From an uncultured Pelagibacteraceae bacterium (GTDB lineage Bacteria; Pseudomonadota; Alphaproteobacteria; Pelagibacterales; Pelagibacteraceae), in contig CABZOF010000001.1 in NCBI GenBank assembly GCA_902527215.1, positions 226,001 through 290,000 on the forward strand: a DNA stretch of 64,000 nucleotides, given 5' to 3'. The notes beneath the pieces were generated by a model. The model was given only the letters and a program-made list of their open reading frames with translations, was not told the DNA's origin and searched no databases. Position 1 is the first letter of the stretch. Each line of letters begins with the position of its first letter. The position numbers and the translations under genes are program-made. Below, one piece after another: positions 41,686 through 51,916 of the stretch.

Positions 41686-42581
41686 TAAAAATTTTTGTAT
41701 TCATATTAAAATTCCTGATATTTTTTATGCTTATGTATAATATCTATAGAAAAACTATTTTTAGCTTTTTACTTTTTTGCTTTGTTTCAACATTAATATT
41801 AAATGTGTTCAGCATTTACTATAGCCCATTAAATTATTATGATAACTTTTATAAGAATAATGTGATTACAAAAAGTGAAGGACTTGTTCCAGGTTATCAC
41901 ACAAGACTTCGTGACTTAGATCAACTTGAAATTTTAATCAATACCCAGCAGCAAAATTTCAATGTCGAAAAAACAACTTCAATAATTTATGAGTCTTTAA
42001 TTCATGGAGGAAGAGATATTTTGATTTTTGAAAATTGGTTTTTATGGTTATTATCTAATTTTTATAAACCTTTAAAAAAAACACAGAATGTTAAAAAAAT
42101 TGTGGCAAGCGGTATGGCAAATTGCAACGAGGCTAATGGTGTTTTAAATAAGATAGCTTCAATAAACAATGTGCCTGCGAGATTTATAAGTTTAGATGGT
42201 CATATAATCAGTGAACTTAAAATAAATAATAAATGGATTATGGTAGATGCAGATTTTGGAATAGTTTTTCCATTTGGATATGATAAAATTTTTGATGGTG
42301 ATATTTTTTATGTCAAAGAAACTCTTAAAAATTTATTAATTGAGCGCGGTTTTAGTTTAGATACAAAAAAGTTAGGCGAAAGAACTGTAAAAGAATATCA
42401 GAATCTTTTATTATCTACTGAAAACAATACTATTCATGAAATTGGTGCTGCAATTAGTCCTCGTCTTAAAATAGTAGAAATTTTTGGGGAAATAATGAAT
42501 TGGGGGTTGTCATTTTTGTTTGGTATTACACTGATAATATTTTCTAATAAGAAAAAAAAACTTTATAAAAACAAACACTAA
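41682..42581 (+). CDS. Membrane-anchored transglutaminase-like cysteine protein
   Basis: N-terminal TMs, VASGMANCNEANGVLNKIASINNVPARFISLDGHIISELKINNKWIMVDADFG (Cys/His/Asp arrangement), C-terminal TM; TTG start. Confidence 0.6.
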   Translation: MIKIFVFILKFLIFFMLMYNIYRKTIFSFLLFCFVSTLILNVFSIYYSPLNYYDNFYKNNVITKSEGLVPGYHTRLRDLDQLEILINTQQQNFNVEKTTSIIYESLIHGGRDILIFENWFLWLLSNFYKPLKKTQNVKKIVASGMANCNEANGVLNKIASINNVPARFISLDGHIISELKINNKWIMVDADFGIVFPFGYDKIFDGDIFYVKETLKNLLIERGFSLDTKKLGERTVKEYQNLLLSTENNTIHEIGAAISPRLKIVEIFGEIMNWGLSFLFGITLIIFSNKKKKLYKNKH

Positions 42582-44374
42582 TAATTATTATAATTTTTGA
42601 AAAAAGAGATTAAAGATTTAGTTGGATTTTTGGAGCTTTTTGCATATTTGTTAGAAAAAAAAACTTTAGCATCCTGAACTTTTTTTTGAGACCACCATTG
42701 ATCCACATTATCCCAAACCTCATTTACTTTTTTTGAAATTGATTTTGATGAAAAATATACTAATCCTGCATCAACTAATATCTGGTAATCGGACTTTACT
42801 GAATCACGTAAATGGTCAAAACCATTTTGCCAGAAAACCATTGTGGGAATATTTAGAGAAAGATTTTCTAAAAAACCTGTAGTGTCATAGCTATGTATTA
42901 CTAGCCTACTGTCGGCTATTAATTTTTCAAGTCTTGTTTTGCCATCATCTATTATAAGTGTTTTGTCAAAATCGTGCCATCTAGAAATTTCATTTAAGTT
43001 TATGTTAGCATTTGATGCGCTTAATCGAATTAGAAGATTTTTCTTAGGATCTTGAGATAACTCTCTTACAAAATTTTTCTGGTCTTCAAAATAATCAGTA
43101 AATTCATCATGAGTGTCCCAAGGCATCCTCCTTATAAATTGAGGTCTTTCGACAAGTAAAAGTTTACCTTTGTTGTTGTATTTGCTTTTTACTCCACTTG
43201 TTTTAAAAATATACATCGGAATATATTTTGATAATTTACTTTCCCAGCCCCATGTAAGAAATTTATCAGCAGTTTGCTCTTCTACTCTTGGAAAAAAATA
43301 CCTTCCAGTAAAATAATTATTTCCATGTTGGCCAACATAATATTTAGAACCATTTTCTGTTTTAATAGCTGTATATAACTTAAAGATTTCATCAGTACCA
43401 AAGTTATTACTGGTAAAAATAAATTTAGGTTTTTTTGGCCAAGGTTGTTTATTTACTATTTTCTTTAATTCTTCAAATCCTTCTAAATGACAGACTGGGA
43501 GCAATTCAAATAAAAGATTACGCAAAACATTTTCTAAATCATCTTCTGATTTTTTTAATAGTTTTTTAGTCAATCTTTTACGCAAAGATTGATTAGGTTT
43601 TGCATTGATATTAACTTCAATTTTTTTCCAAAATTGTGGTAATTGACCTAAGTTAATTTCTAACTTTGCTAATTGTTTTGAATTAATATAAGTATTTATT
43701 AGAAAAGCATCTTTATTCCTGACTAATTTCTCAGCTATTTTTTTATAACCTTGGTAAATATAATTTTTAATATTTTTCTTATTAACGTGTTTTTTATTTG
43801 TATCGTTAGTTTCTAAAACCTTATATGAATACACTTCATTATTATCATCAATAAAGTTAATGGGAATTTTATTATTATTTATTAAAGTTAAAATTCTACC
43901 AATTAATATATTATTCCATTTAGGATTATCAAAAAAGTAAGTAAAACCTGCTCTTAAATGAGGTATTGCTAGCGCAGAATAATTTGAATTATATACTGTA
44001 GTTCCTGAAATTTCCTCTAATTGCAAACATTGCTTTAAAGTATTAATTCGATTAAGTAACAATTGCAAGGTACTCCTAAGCCAGGTACCTACTATTATTT
44101 TCCAAAATCTATTTTTATGATTGGTCTGAAAATTTTCATTTAAAATTTTACAAATTTCTGGAAGTATTTTTTGCTCGAGATATTTTACCTTTAAATCATC
44201 TCTATCTTTAATATTTCTTTCTAAACCATAAGGTTTTGCAACAATAGCATCCATATTTTTCCAAATATGTTTCCTTTTATACAAACAACACCATTTTCCT
44301 AAAAAAATTACTGGACGATCAAACTTCCAGGTTATCTCATTTTCGGTTGTGATTAGAAATCTTTTTTTTTTCAA
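42578..44374 (-). CDS. LIC12162-family putative transferase
   Basis: FLITTENEITWKFDRPVIFLGKWCCLYKR, KYYVGQHGNNYFTGRY, SRLVIHSYDTTGFLENLSLNIPTMVFW. Confidence 0.75.
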   Translation of the reverse strand: MKKKRFLITTENEITWKFDRPVIFLGKWCCLYKRKHIWKNMDAIVAKPYGLERNIKDRDDLKVKYLEQKILPEICKILNENFQTNHKNRFWKIIVGTWLRSTLQLLLNRINTLKQCLQLEEISGTTVYNSNYSALAIPHLRAGFTYFFDNPKWNNILIGRILTLINNNKIPINFIDDNNEVYSYKVLETNDTNKKHVNKKNIKNYIYQGYKKIAEKLVRNKDAFLINTYINSKQLAKLEINLGQLPQFWKKIEVNINAKPNQSLRKRLTKKLLKKSEDDLENVLRNLLFELLPVCHLEGFEELKKIVNKQPWPKKPKFIFTSNNFGTDEIFKLYTAIKTENGSKYYVGQHGNNYFTGRYFFPRVEEQTADKFLTWGWESKLSKYIPMYIFKTSGVKSKYNNKGKLLLVERPQFIRRMPWDTHDEFTDYFEDQKNFVRELSQDPKKNLLIRLSASNANINLNEISRWHDFDKTLIIDDGKTRLEKLIADSRLVIHSYDTTGFLENLSLNIPTMVFWQNGFDHLRDSVKSDYQILVDAGLVYFSSKSISKKVNEVWDNVDQWWSQKKVQDAKVFFSNKYAKSSKNPTKSLISFFKNYNNY

Positions 44375-44456
44375 TTTTACACTTTCTCTAAAGTATTTAA
44401 ATTTACAGAATGAAATTAAAATATAATAATTTTCATTTAATATAGCACATTTATAT

Positions 44457-45161
44457 TTAAAATTTTTTTTCTAACTCTTTAAGTCTATAACTTATTATTT
44501 TTTTAGCACCTGTTTTAATATTGATGTTGAATTTATTTACTAGGCTTTTTATCATTCGAAAGTCATCTGATGTATCAATATCAAATTTTAATTTTGGATA
44601 AGCAAGATCTTTATCTGCTTTTAGAGAGTGTATTTTAAATTTTTTTTTATTTCTCCATATAAATAATGTTACATGTTCCCTACATTCTTTATTTGTAATT
44701 GATTTATCCAATCTTCTTAGTAAATCTAATGACAAAATTTCAGCTCCAAATCCATCAGCATATTTGCTATTGATTTTATTTTGGTGATTACAAACATAAT
44801 CAAAATTATTTTTAGAATAAAATGAAATTAATAAATCAATTTGTTGAGGGTCAATAAATGGGTTATCTGCACAAATTCTGATTATATTAGCTTTTTTTAT
44901 TTTACTCACCGAGTCGACAAACCTGCCAAGAACATCCTGTTCCTTCCCAGCGAAAAAATTTATTTTTAATTTTCTAGATATTTTTCTAAAGATTTGATCT
45001 TTTTGGTTCTTACTAGTTGCTAATATAATCATATCAACAAATTGTGATTTTTTTAATCTTCTTATAACCCACTCAATAACTGGATAATTTCCGACTTTTT
45101 TCATCATTTTTCCAGGCAATCTATGTGATCCCATCCTTGATTGAATTATTGCAATATTCAT
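44457..45161 (-). CDS. Cytidylyltransferase, SpsF/acylneuraminate-type
   Basis: NIAIIQSRMGSHRLPGKMMKKVGNYPVIEWVIRRL, IIRICADNPFIDPQQIDLLI, YPKLKFDIDTSDDFRMIKSL. Confidence 0.87.
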   Translation of the reverse strand: MNIAIIQSRMGSHRLPGKMMKKVGNYPVIEWVIRRLKKSQFVDMIILATSKNQKDQIFRKISRKLKINFFAGKEQDVLGRFVDSVSKIKKANIIRICADNPFIDPQQIDLLISFYSKNNFDYVCNHQNKINSKYADGFGAEILSLDLLRRLDKSITNKECREHVTLFIWRNKKKFKIHSLKADKDLAYPKLKFDIDTSDDFRMIKSLVNKFNINIKTGAKKIISYRLKELEKKF

Positions 45162-45182
45162 TTTTTGATATGATTTATTTTT

Positions 45183-46244
45183 TTACTTAATATCACTTTT
45201 AGTAATAATATGGTCTTCAATTAAATTTTTTGTAGCTTTTTTACCAACTACAAACCTTATTTTTTCAGGTTCCAAACCTATACCTGGTCTTTTGCATATT
45301 AAATCACTTAATTTGATTAATTTATTTTTTTTTATAAATTTTTTTGCAACTATACTTCTTCTTGCAGATCTTCTAGATTTTTTTTCAGATTTTAAAACAT
45401 TTTTTTCTTTATTACCTATTATTTTCCTTAATTCTTTAATCTTATGAGTCATTTTTTTTAAATCTTTAAAGTCCATAGAATGATAATGATCATTTCCATT
45501 TTTTTTTTTATCAATTGTAAAATGTTTTTCAATAACTCTAGCTCCAAGCAAAAATGCAGTTGTTATATTTCGCATATCTTTCGATGGCAATGTATGATCT
45601 GAGTATCCAATAACATGATTAGGAAAATTTCTTTCCAAAGAGCTAATCATATTTAAGTTAGCTTCACTGTCATTAGTAGGGTAATTTAATATACAGTGTA
45701 ATATGACAATTTTTGTACATTTATTTTTTTTTAAATAATCTAATGCTTTTTTAATCTCTTTTAAGGTTGAAGCACCTGTTGAGAGGAGAATAGGTTTTTT
45801 TTTTGAAGCAACTTTTTTTAAAAGAGGAAAATTTGTAATATCTGAGGAAGAAATCTTATAAAATTTCACTAAATCATCAAGCATGTCAACTGCTTCAATA
45901 TCAAATGGTGTTGAAATAAACTCAATTTTTAATTTTTTACAATAATCAGATAGTTTTTTATAGTGGTATCTTTCAAACAAGTCATATTTTTTAAATAATT
46001 CAAGTTGACTTTTGGTTTTCTCTTTTTTTGTATCCCAATAGCTCTTAGCAAATTTACTGGTTATTAAATGAGCTTTATAGGTTTGGAATTTTGCTGCATC
46101 TGCTCCACCTTTCTTGGCAAGATAAATTAGTTTTTTAGCCATCGATAGTGAACATTCGTGATTTACTCCTATTTCTGCAATTATATAGGGTGGTGTTTTT
46201 TTGCTAACTATTTTTTTACCAAGTTTAATTTTGTTAATTTTCAT
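45183..46244 (-). CDS. NeuB-family sugar-acid synthase with C-terminal SAF domain
   Basis: PPYIIAEIGVNHECSLSMAKKLI, DAAKFQTYKAHLI, ILLSTGASTLKEIKKAL, VIGYSDHTL, C-terminal RRSIVAKKFIKKNKLIKLSDLICKRPGIGLEP. Confidence 0.93.
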   Translation of the reverse strand: MKINKIKLGKKIVSKKTPPYIIAEIGVNHECSLSMAKKLIYLAKKGGADAAKFQTYKAHLITSKFAKSYWDTKKEKTKSQLELFKKYDLFERYHYKKLSDYCKKLKIEFISTPFDIEAVDMLDDLVKFYKISSSDITNFPLLKKVASKKKPILLSTGASTLKEIKKALDYLKKNKCTKIVILHCILNYPTNDSEANLNMISSLERNFPNHVIGYSDHTLPSKDMRNITTAFLLGARVIEKHFTIDKKKNGNDHYHSMDFKDLKKMTHKIKELRKIIGNKEKNVLKSEKKSRRSARRSIVAKKFIKKNKLIKLSDLICKRPGIGLEPEKIRFVVGKKATKNLIEDHIITKSDIK

Positions 46245-46854
46245 TTTGATTTGTCATATTGTCAGTATGTCTTCTATATCTATATAGTGGTATAGCTAGT
46301 CTTTTAATTGAATATTTTTTCTCAAATCTTTCTCTTAATTCTTTTTCTTCATTTATAAGATATTTTTCATTATAAAAACCAATATTTTTTATATGATTAA
46401 TTTCAAAGATAATACCACAGCCAATTGGTTGTTCATCACAATTAACTTGTCCAAGAACTTTTTCTCTATTATCAACTAAATAGTAATCACAAGCCACAGC
46501 AGAATATTTACTGTTTAGATCAATCATCAGATACAGTGTTAATAAAAAATGTCTATTTACATAATCGTCTGAGTCCACTCTAACAACATATTTACCTCTG
46601 CTGGCTTTGATTCCAAGATTTAGAGATGCAGGTAAACCTATATTCTTTTCGTTTTTAATAATTTTTATTTCTTCTTTAAATGTATCTTTAAAGAATTCTA
46701 AAATTTGTTGTGATTTATCTTTACTACCGTCATTAATAACTATCAACTCATAGTCTTTCCTATCAATACTTTGATTTAGTAAAGATCTTAAACATCTGGC
46801 TATATATTTCTCTCTATTAAACACAGGTATAATTACTGAAATCTTTACACTCAC
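46234..46854 (-). CDS. GT2 family glycosyltransferase
   Basis: KISVIIPVFNREKYIARCLRSLLNQSIDRKDYELIVINDGSKDKSQQIL, YVVRVDSDDYVN. Confidence 0.93.
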   Translation of the reverse strand: MSVKISVIIPVFNREKYIARCLRSLLNQSIDRKDYELIVINDGSKDKSQQILEFFKDTFKEEIKIIKNEKNIGLPASLNLGIKASRGKYVVRVDSDDYVNRHFLLTLYLMIDLNSKYSAVACDYYLVDNREKVLGQVNCDEQPIGCGIIFEINHIKNIGFYNEKYLINEEKELRERFEKKYSIKRLAIPLYRYRRHTDNMTNQNEN

Positions 46855-47999
46855 AGTATTTCTTTAATGGTTTGTTCAATTGCTTGTGGATATTTCTTGT
46901 CCATATTATAAAAAATTTGTAATGACACAAATCTATCTAAGTAATTTTGAGATTTTTTAAAAAAATTATTTTTCTTCAAATTTAATTCTTTCATATGACT
47001 CCACTTTCCAGCGAAGTGCCACGTTAAAGCTTCAGGTAAAATTTTTGTAGAATAACCTTTTTTAAAAAGTCTTTGTCTAAATTTATGTGCTAATTTTTTG
47101 TTTTTAAATGAAAAAATTAGAGACTCTGGTGCATCCCTACAATTTTTAGGAGTTGTTCTTAATTCTATTTCATTAAATTTCTTAATTTTATTTATAATTA
47201 AATCTTTATTCTTTCTGTGCTTTTTATAAATATTATCAAATTTTTTCAGTTGAGATATTCCTACAGCTCCTTGTAATTCTGTCATTCTAAAATTAAATCC
47301 ACTTGAGCTTCTCGTATCTTCCCAGCGAGGAACTTTTGGATTATTTTCATGACCATGATCATGCCAAGCTTTTGCTTTTAAATAATACTTTTTATTGCTA
47401 AATAAAAGCATGCCACCTTCTCCAGTTGTAATTGTTTTAGCAAAGTCAAAACTAAAGGTTCCAATTTCCCCTAATGTTCCAAGAAAATTATTGTTATATT
47501 TCCCACCGATTCCCCAGGCTGTATCTTCGATTAAATAAATTTTTTTTTTTTTACAAATATTTCTTATTTTAGATACGTAACCTGGAGAACCTAACATGTG
47601 GACTAGAATTACTGCTTTGGTATTTTTTGTGATTTTTTTTTGAAGATCATAAGGGCACATGTTAAGTGTATGATCAATTTCAGAACAAACTGGTTTTGCT
47701 CCAGACTCAATTATTGCCTCAACCGTTGCCACAAAAGTAAAAGATTGAGTTATTACTTCATCATTTCTACTTATTCCTATAGCTGCAAGAGCTACCCTCA
47801 AAGCGGCAGTGCCTGAACTTACAGCTAAAGCATATTTGGATTTAAATTTTTTGGCAAATTTTTTTTCAAATTCATTTACTTGGAATGATTTACCTCTTAA
47901 TTTATCAAAGCCACTTCGAAAAAGAACACCTTTTCCAACTGTAAAAATTTTTTTAATTTGGTTTAATTCTTTTTGATTAATTGTTTCAAATCCAGGCAT
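46851..47999 (-). CDS. DegT/DnrJ/EryC1 family PLP-dependent sugar aminotransferase
   Basis: YALAVSSGTAALRVALAAIGISRNDEVITQSFTFVATVEAIIESGAKPV, IEDTAWGIGG, GTFSFDFAKTITTGEGGMLLF. Confidence 0.93.
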   Translation of the reverse strand: MPGFETINQKELNQIKKIFTVGKGVLFRSGFDKLRGKSFQVNEFEKKFAKKFKSKYALAVSSGTAALRVALAAIGISRNDEVITQSFTFVATVEAIIESGAKPVCSEIDHTLNMCPYDLQKKITKNTKAVILVHMLGSPGYVSKIRNICKKKKIYLIEDTAWGIGGKYNNNFLGTLGEIGTFSFDFAKTITTGEGGMLLFSNKKYYLKAKAWHDHGHENNPKVPRWEDTRSSSGFNFRMTELQGAVGISQLKKFDNIYKKHRKNKDLIINKIKKFNEIELRTTPKNCRDAPESLIFSFKNKKLAHKFRQRLFKKGYSTKILPEALTWHFAGKWSHMKELNLKKNNFFKKSQNYLDRFVSLQIFYNMDKKYPQAIEQTIKEIL

Positions 48000-48111
48000 T
48001 ATAGAAATGTTATTTGTTTCAACTCATATATCATCATAACCAATATTCAAGTATACTCTTGATTGTTAAAAATTAATTAATATCTATAGTAAACTAATAA
48101 AACATATAATA

Positions 48112-48852
48112 ATGAAAAAAAAAATATATTATTTCCAAAAAAATGGCTTTGTAATATTAAGGAATATTATCAAAAAAAAACAATTGGAAATCTTATTCAA
48201 TGAAGTTGAGATTATTAAAAAAAAAGCTATAAAAACTAAAAATAAAAGATATTTTCATTTTACATCTAATAATAAAATTAATACGATTCATAATATTCAA
48301 AAGTTTTATAAATCAAAGATACTTACAGAGTTATCAAAAAATCACAGCATTCAAAAATTTTTAAAAATTATACTTTCAAAAAATATACATATTCGAAATC
48401 TTGAATTTTTTCTAAAACCAAAGAAAACTGGTATGGCTAGTCCATTACATCAAGATAATTATTTTTGGAATATAATAGACAGTAAGGCAGTAAATGTTTG
48501 GATAGCTCTTAGTAATGCAAACAAGCGCAATGGTGGCGTTTTTTATTTAAAAGAAAGTCATAAAAAAGGCATAATTAATCATGTCCCTTCATTTATGAAG
48601 GGGACTTCTCAAAAAATTCCTGAACATAAAATAAAAAAAAATAATTTTAAAAAATTCTTTCCAAATTTAAAACAAGGCGATTGCGTGATTCATCACTGTG
48701 AAGTTATTCATGGAAGTGAGAGAAATTTATCAAATTTTGATAGAATAGGAATAGCTATAAGTTTTAAAAATAAATCATCGAAAATAAATTTACTTAATAA
48801 AAAAATTTATGAAAGAAAGGTAAAGGAAAATTTAAATAAGTTATACTCTTAA
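48112..48852 (+). CDS. Phytanoyl-CoA dioxygenase family protein
   Basis: FQKNGFVILRNIIKKKQLEILFNEVE, SPLHQDNYFWNI (HxD), LKQGDCVIHHCEVIHGSERNLS. Confidence 0.88.
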   Translation: MKKKIYYFQKNGFVILRNIIKKKQLEILFNEVEIIKKKAIKTKNKRYFHFTSNNKINTIHNIQKFYKSKILTELSKNHSIQKFLKIILSKNIHIRNLEFFLKPKKTGMASPLHQDNYFWNIIDSKAVNVWIALSNANKRNGGVFYLKESHKKGIINHVPSFMKGTSQKIPEHKIKKNNFKKFFPNLKQGDCVIHHCEVIHGSERNLSNFDRIGIAISFKNKSSKINLLNKKIYERKVKENLNKLYS

Positions 48853-48908
48853 TTAATTTTTTAACTTAAAAATAAATAATTTAATTTAAATTGAAATTTA
48901 TTATTTAA

Positions 48909-49895
48909 TTATTTTAAGATATCTATCAAAGAATTCTGCAGGTTAAAATTAGCCTTCCAGTTTAATTCCTTAAATGCTTTTTTGGGGTCACAGTAAGAAA
49001 CTGCAACATCACCAGGTCGTCTTTTGGTATATTTGTAGGGGATAGATATTTTATTTTGTTTTTCAAAAGCTTTAATTACTTCTAAAACACTTGAACCTTT
49101 TCCAGTTCCAAAATTATAAATATTTAATCCTTTTTTAAGTTTGTTATTCTTTAATAAAGCAAGATGTCCATCTGCTAAATCAGTTACATGGATATAATCT
49201 CGAATACAAGTTCCGTCTTTAGTCTTGTAATTTTTACCAAATACTTTTAGGTACGGTAATTTTTTTTGAGCAACTTTAATAATATAAGGAATAAGGTTAT
49301 TAGGAACACCATTAGAATTTTCTTTTAAAAGACCTGATTCATGACTGCTTATAGGATTAAAATATCTTGCGATGCTTATACTCCATCTGCTATCATTTTT
49401 TGCTAAATCCATTAAAATTCGTTCGATAATGTACTTAGTATTACCATATGGATTTTGAGTTTTTCCAATTTTTGAATTTTCCTTTAAAGGAAGAGGTTGT
49501 GAGTCATTATAAACAGTAGCTGAGGAACTAAAAATAATCTTAAATATTTTTTGGTCCTTCATACACTCTAATAAAGATAAAGTTGATCCAATATTATTAT
49601 CAAAATATGATATTGGTTTTTCAATACTTTTCTCAACTGATTTGAAACCAGCACAATGAATTACAATTTCACAAGAATGTTTTTTAAAAATTGATCTCAA
49701 TTTTTTTTTATCTCTTAAATCTACATTATAAAATTTAACTCGTTTGCCCGAAATAATTTGTAGTTTTTTTATTACTGATTTGTGACTACTAGAGAAATTA
49801 TCAAGAATGATAGGTGAATAACCACTTTTAATTAAAGATATAACACAATGTGTACCAATGTATCCAGCTCCACCTGATATAAAAATATTCTTCAC
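48909..49895 (-). CDS. galE: UDP-glucose 4-epimerase
   Basis: KNIFISGGAGYIGTHCVISLIKSGYSPIILDNFSSSHKS, CAGFKSVEKSIEKPISYFDNN, CIRDYIHVTDLADGH. Confidence 0.94.
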   Translation of the reverse strand: MKNIFISGGAGYIGTHCVISLIKSGYSPIILDNFSSSHKSVIKKLQIISGKRVKFYNVDLRDKKKLRSIFKKHSCEIVIHCAGFKSVEKSIEKPISYFDNNIGSTLSLLECMKDQKIFKIIFSSSATVYNDSQPLPLKENSKIGKTQNPYGNTKYIIERILMDLAKNDSRWSISIARYFNPISSHESGLLKENSNGVPNNLIPYIIKVAQKKLPYLKVFGKNYKTKDGTCIRDYIHVTDLADGHLALLKNNKLKKGLNIYNFGTGKGSSVLEVIKAFEKQNKISIPYKYTKRRPGDVAVSYCDPKKAFKELNWKANFNLQNSLIDILK

Positions 49896-50075
49896 TTATA
49901 ATTTTTCCAAAGTTTTGTTTGATTTTTATTTCATTTAATTATTCATATATTAAAGACATCATAAATATTCTAATTTAACATACAAATAATTCCGTTTTTT
50001 GTGAAATTAAATATAAAAATGTAAGAGAATTTTGAATAAATGTTATTTTATTAATCTTAATATTACTTAACATTT

Positions 50076-51839
50076 TTACTTTTCGTTAATTAATTCCTCA
50101 AATTTACCCTGATTTACAAGCTGTCCTTTCTGAATTTTAAAAATATTGTCACAATTTTTCAATGTAGTTAAACGATGGGCAATTAATATAATAGTAATAT
50201 CTTTTCTAAGTTTATTTACTGCTTCCATTACTACTTGCTCCGTTTGATTATCTAATGCACTAGTAGCCTCATCAAGAATTAATACCTGTGGATCATGGTA
50301 TAATGCACGAGCAATTCCAATTCTTTGTCGTTGACCACCAGATAATCTTACACCGTTCTCACCAATTATAGTGTCATATCCTTTAGTCAATTCATTGGTT
50401 ACAAAATTATGTAAATTTGCGATTTTAGAGGCTTTTTCTACAGCTTCTGAATTAATATTTTTAGGGTCTACCCCAAACGCAATATTTGCAGCAACACTTT
50501 GATCGGCTAAAAAAATATTTTGGGGCACATAACCTATATTGCGTTGCCAATTTTTCAAATTTTGACTATTAATAATTTTGTTATCAATCTCTAAAGTACC
50601 TGTTTGAGGCTCAAGCAATCCAATAATGATATCTATAATTGTTGTTTTGCCACTCCCAGTAACTCCCATCATACCAACTGTGCTTTTTGCATTAATAATT
50701 AAACTAATATTTTTTAATGTTGATTTTGAATTATTAGGGTAGTTATAATTTATATTTTTTAACTCAATTCTTTTATTAAATTTCAAAGTACCATCTGTTT
50801 CTTTTGAGCTATATGGTTTAAGATTTTTTATATCGTTATATAACCTATCAAGTGATGCACTGGTAAAAGTTATTTGGGTAAAAGATGCATAAATTTGTTG
50901 TATGGCAGGAAACAATCGATAACCAGCAAATACATAAAGGCTCAGAATTGGAATTGCCTCATTAAAACCACCTCTCTGTGCAATTAAATAAAGCATGACT
51001 AATAAAATGCCACCAAAAGCTATTCCCTCAAGAATAAACCTTGGTAGTTGTCGTATAATTGATGCAGAGGCTTGTTTTTGAGCAAAAATAAAAGCAGGAT
51101 GAGAAAAACGATTTATATAAACTTTTTCTAATCCACCGAGTTTTACTTCTTTAGCCGCAGTGAATGCTTCATTTATTGCTAAAAAGCGTAATTCATTATT
51201 TTTCAATCTATCATTTCCAATTTTTTTTAAATATCTACGAGCAAAAATAAAAATGATTCCATAGCAAGAACCGATAGATACACCAACTATCAAAGCAAGT
51301 TTTGGATCAGCTAAAAATAATAAAGTTACAAGTGTTATTGTAACCATGCTACTGGCTATTAAGTGTAGTAATGGGTTTATACCAGATCCAATAATTTCAC
51401 TTGTTTCTGATAAAATAGTTTTTCCTATATCGGCACTATGCCGGCTTAAAAACCAACTATAAGGCTGGCGCAGATAACCTTCCAATAAACGTTTACCAAT
51501 ACTGTACTGACGCATTTGAACAAATCTAGTTTGGAAGTATGTAGTAAATGCCTTGAAAGAAAGTGAAAAAACTAACAACATAAACACAACAAAACCTAGT
51601 GCTAAAAGAAATTCTTGATTGTTCTCTACTCCAAAAACTTTTGATACCTTGAACATTGAATTTAAAATTAGGTTTGTTTCAGTTATATTGGGGTTTGTGA
51701 CAACGGCCATAAATGGGAGTATGGACATTACTCCAATCATTTCTAGAATAGCCATCATCAAAATCATAAAAAGCAATAAAGCGGCACTTTTACGCTCCTG
51801 AGGCGTAAGTAAGTATAAGAATTTTTTAAAATTTTGCAT
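50076..51839 (-). CDS. ABC transporter, fused permease and ATP-binding protein (MsbA/PglK-like)
   Basis: Six-TM N-terminus, Walker A GVTGSGKTTI, signature VRLSGGQRQRIGIARALYHDPQVLILDEATSALD. Confidence 0.93.
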   Translation of the reverse strand: MQNFKKFLYLLTPQERKSAALLLFMILMMAILEMIGVMSILPFMAVVTNPNITETNLILNSMFKVSKVFGVENNQEFLLALGFVVFMLLVFSLSFKAFTTYFQTRFVQMRQYSIGKRLLEGYLRQPYSWFLSRHSADIGKTILSETSEIIGSGINPLLHLIASSMVTITLVTLLFLADPKLALIVGVSIGSCYGIIFIFARRYLKKIGNDRLKNNELRFLAINEAFTAAKEVKLGGLEKVYINRFSHPAFIFAQKQASASIIRQLPRFILEGIAFGGILLVMLYLIAQRGGFNEAIPILSLYVFAGYRLFPAIQQIYASFTQITFTSASLDRLYNDIKNLKPYSSKETDGTLKFNKRIELKNINYNYPNNSKSTLKNISLIINAKSTVGMMGVTGSGKTTIIDIIIGLLEPQTGTLEIDNKIINSQNLKNWQRNIGYVPQNIFLADQSVAANIAFGVDPKNINSEAVEKASKIANLHNFVTNELTKGYDTIIGENGVRLSGGQRQRIGIARALYHDPQVLILDEATSALDNQTEQVVMEAVNKLRKDITIILIAHRLTTLKNCDNIFKIQKGQLVNQGKFEELINEK

Positions 51840-51916
51840 TATCTTTAATATAGTCTTTTTAATAATTAAAAAATATTTAATAATTGTTTAAAAGATAATT
51901 CATTAAAATGCTTTAT

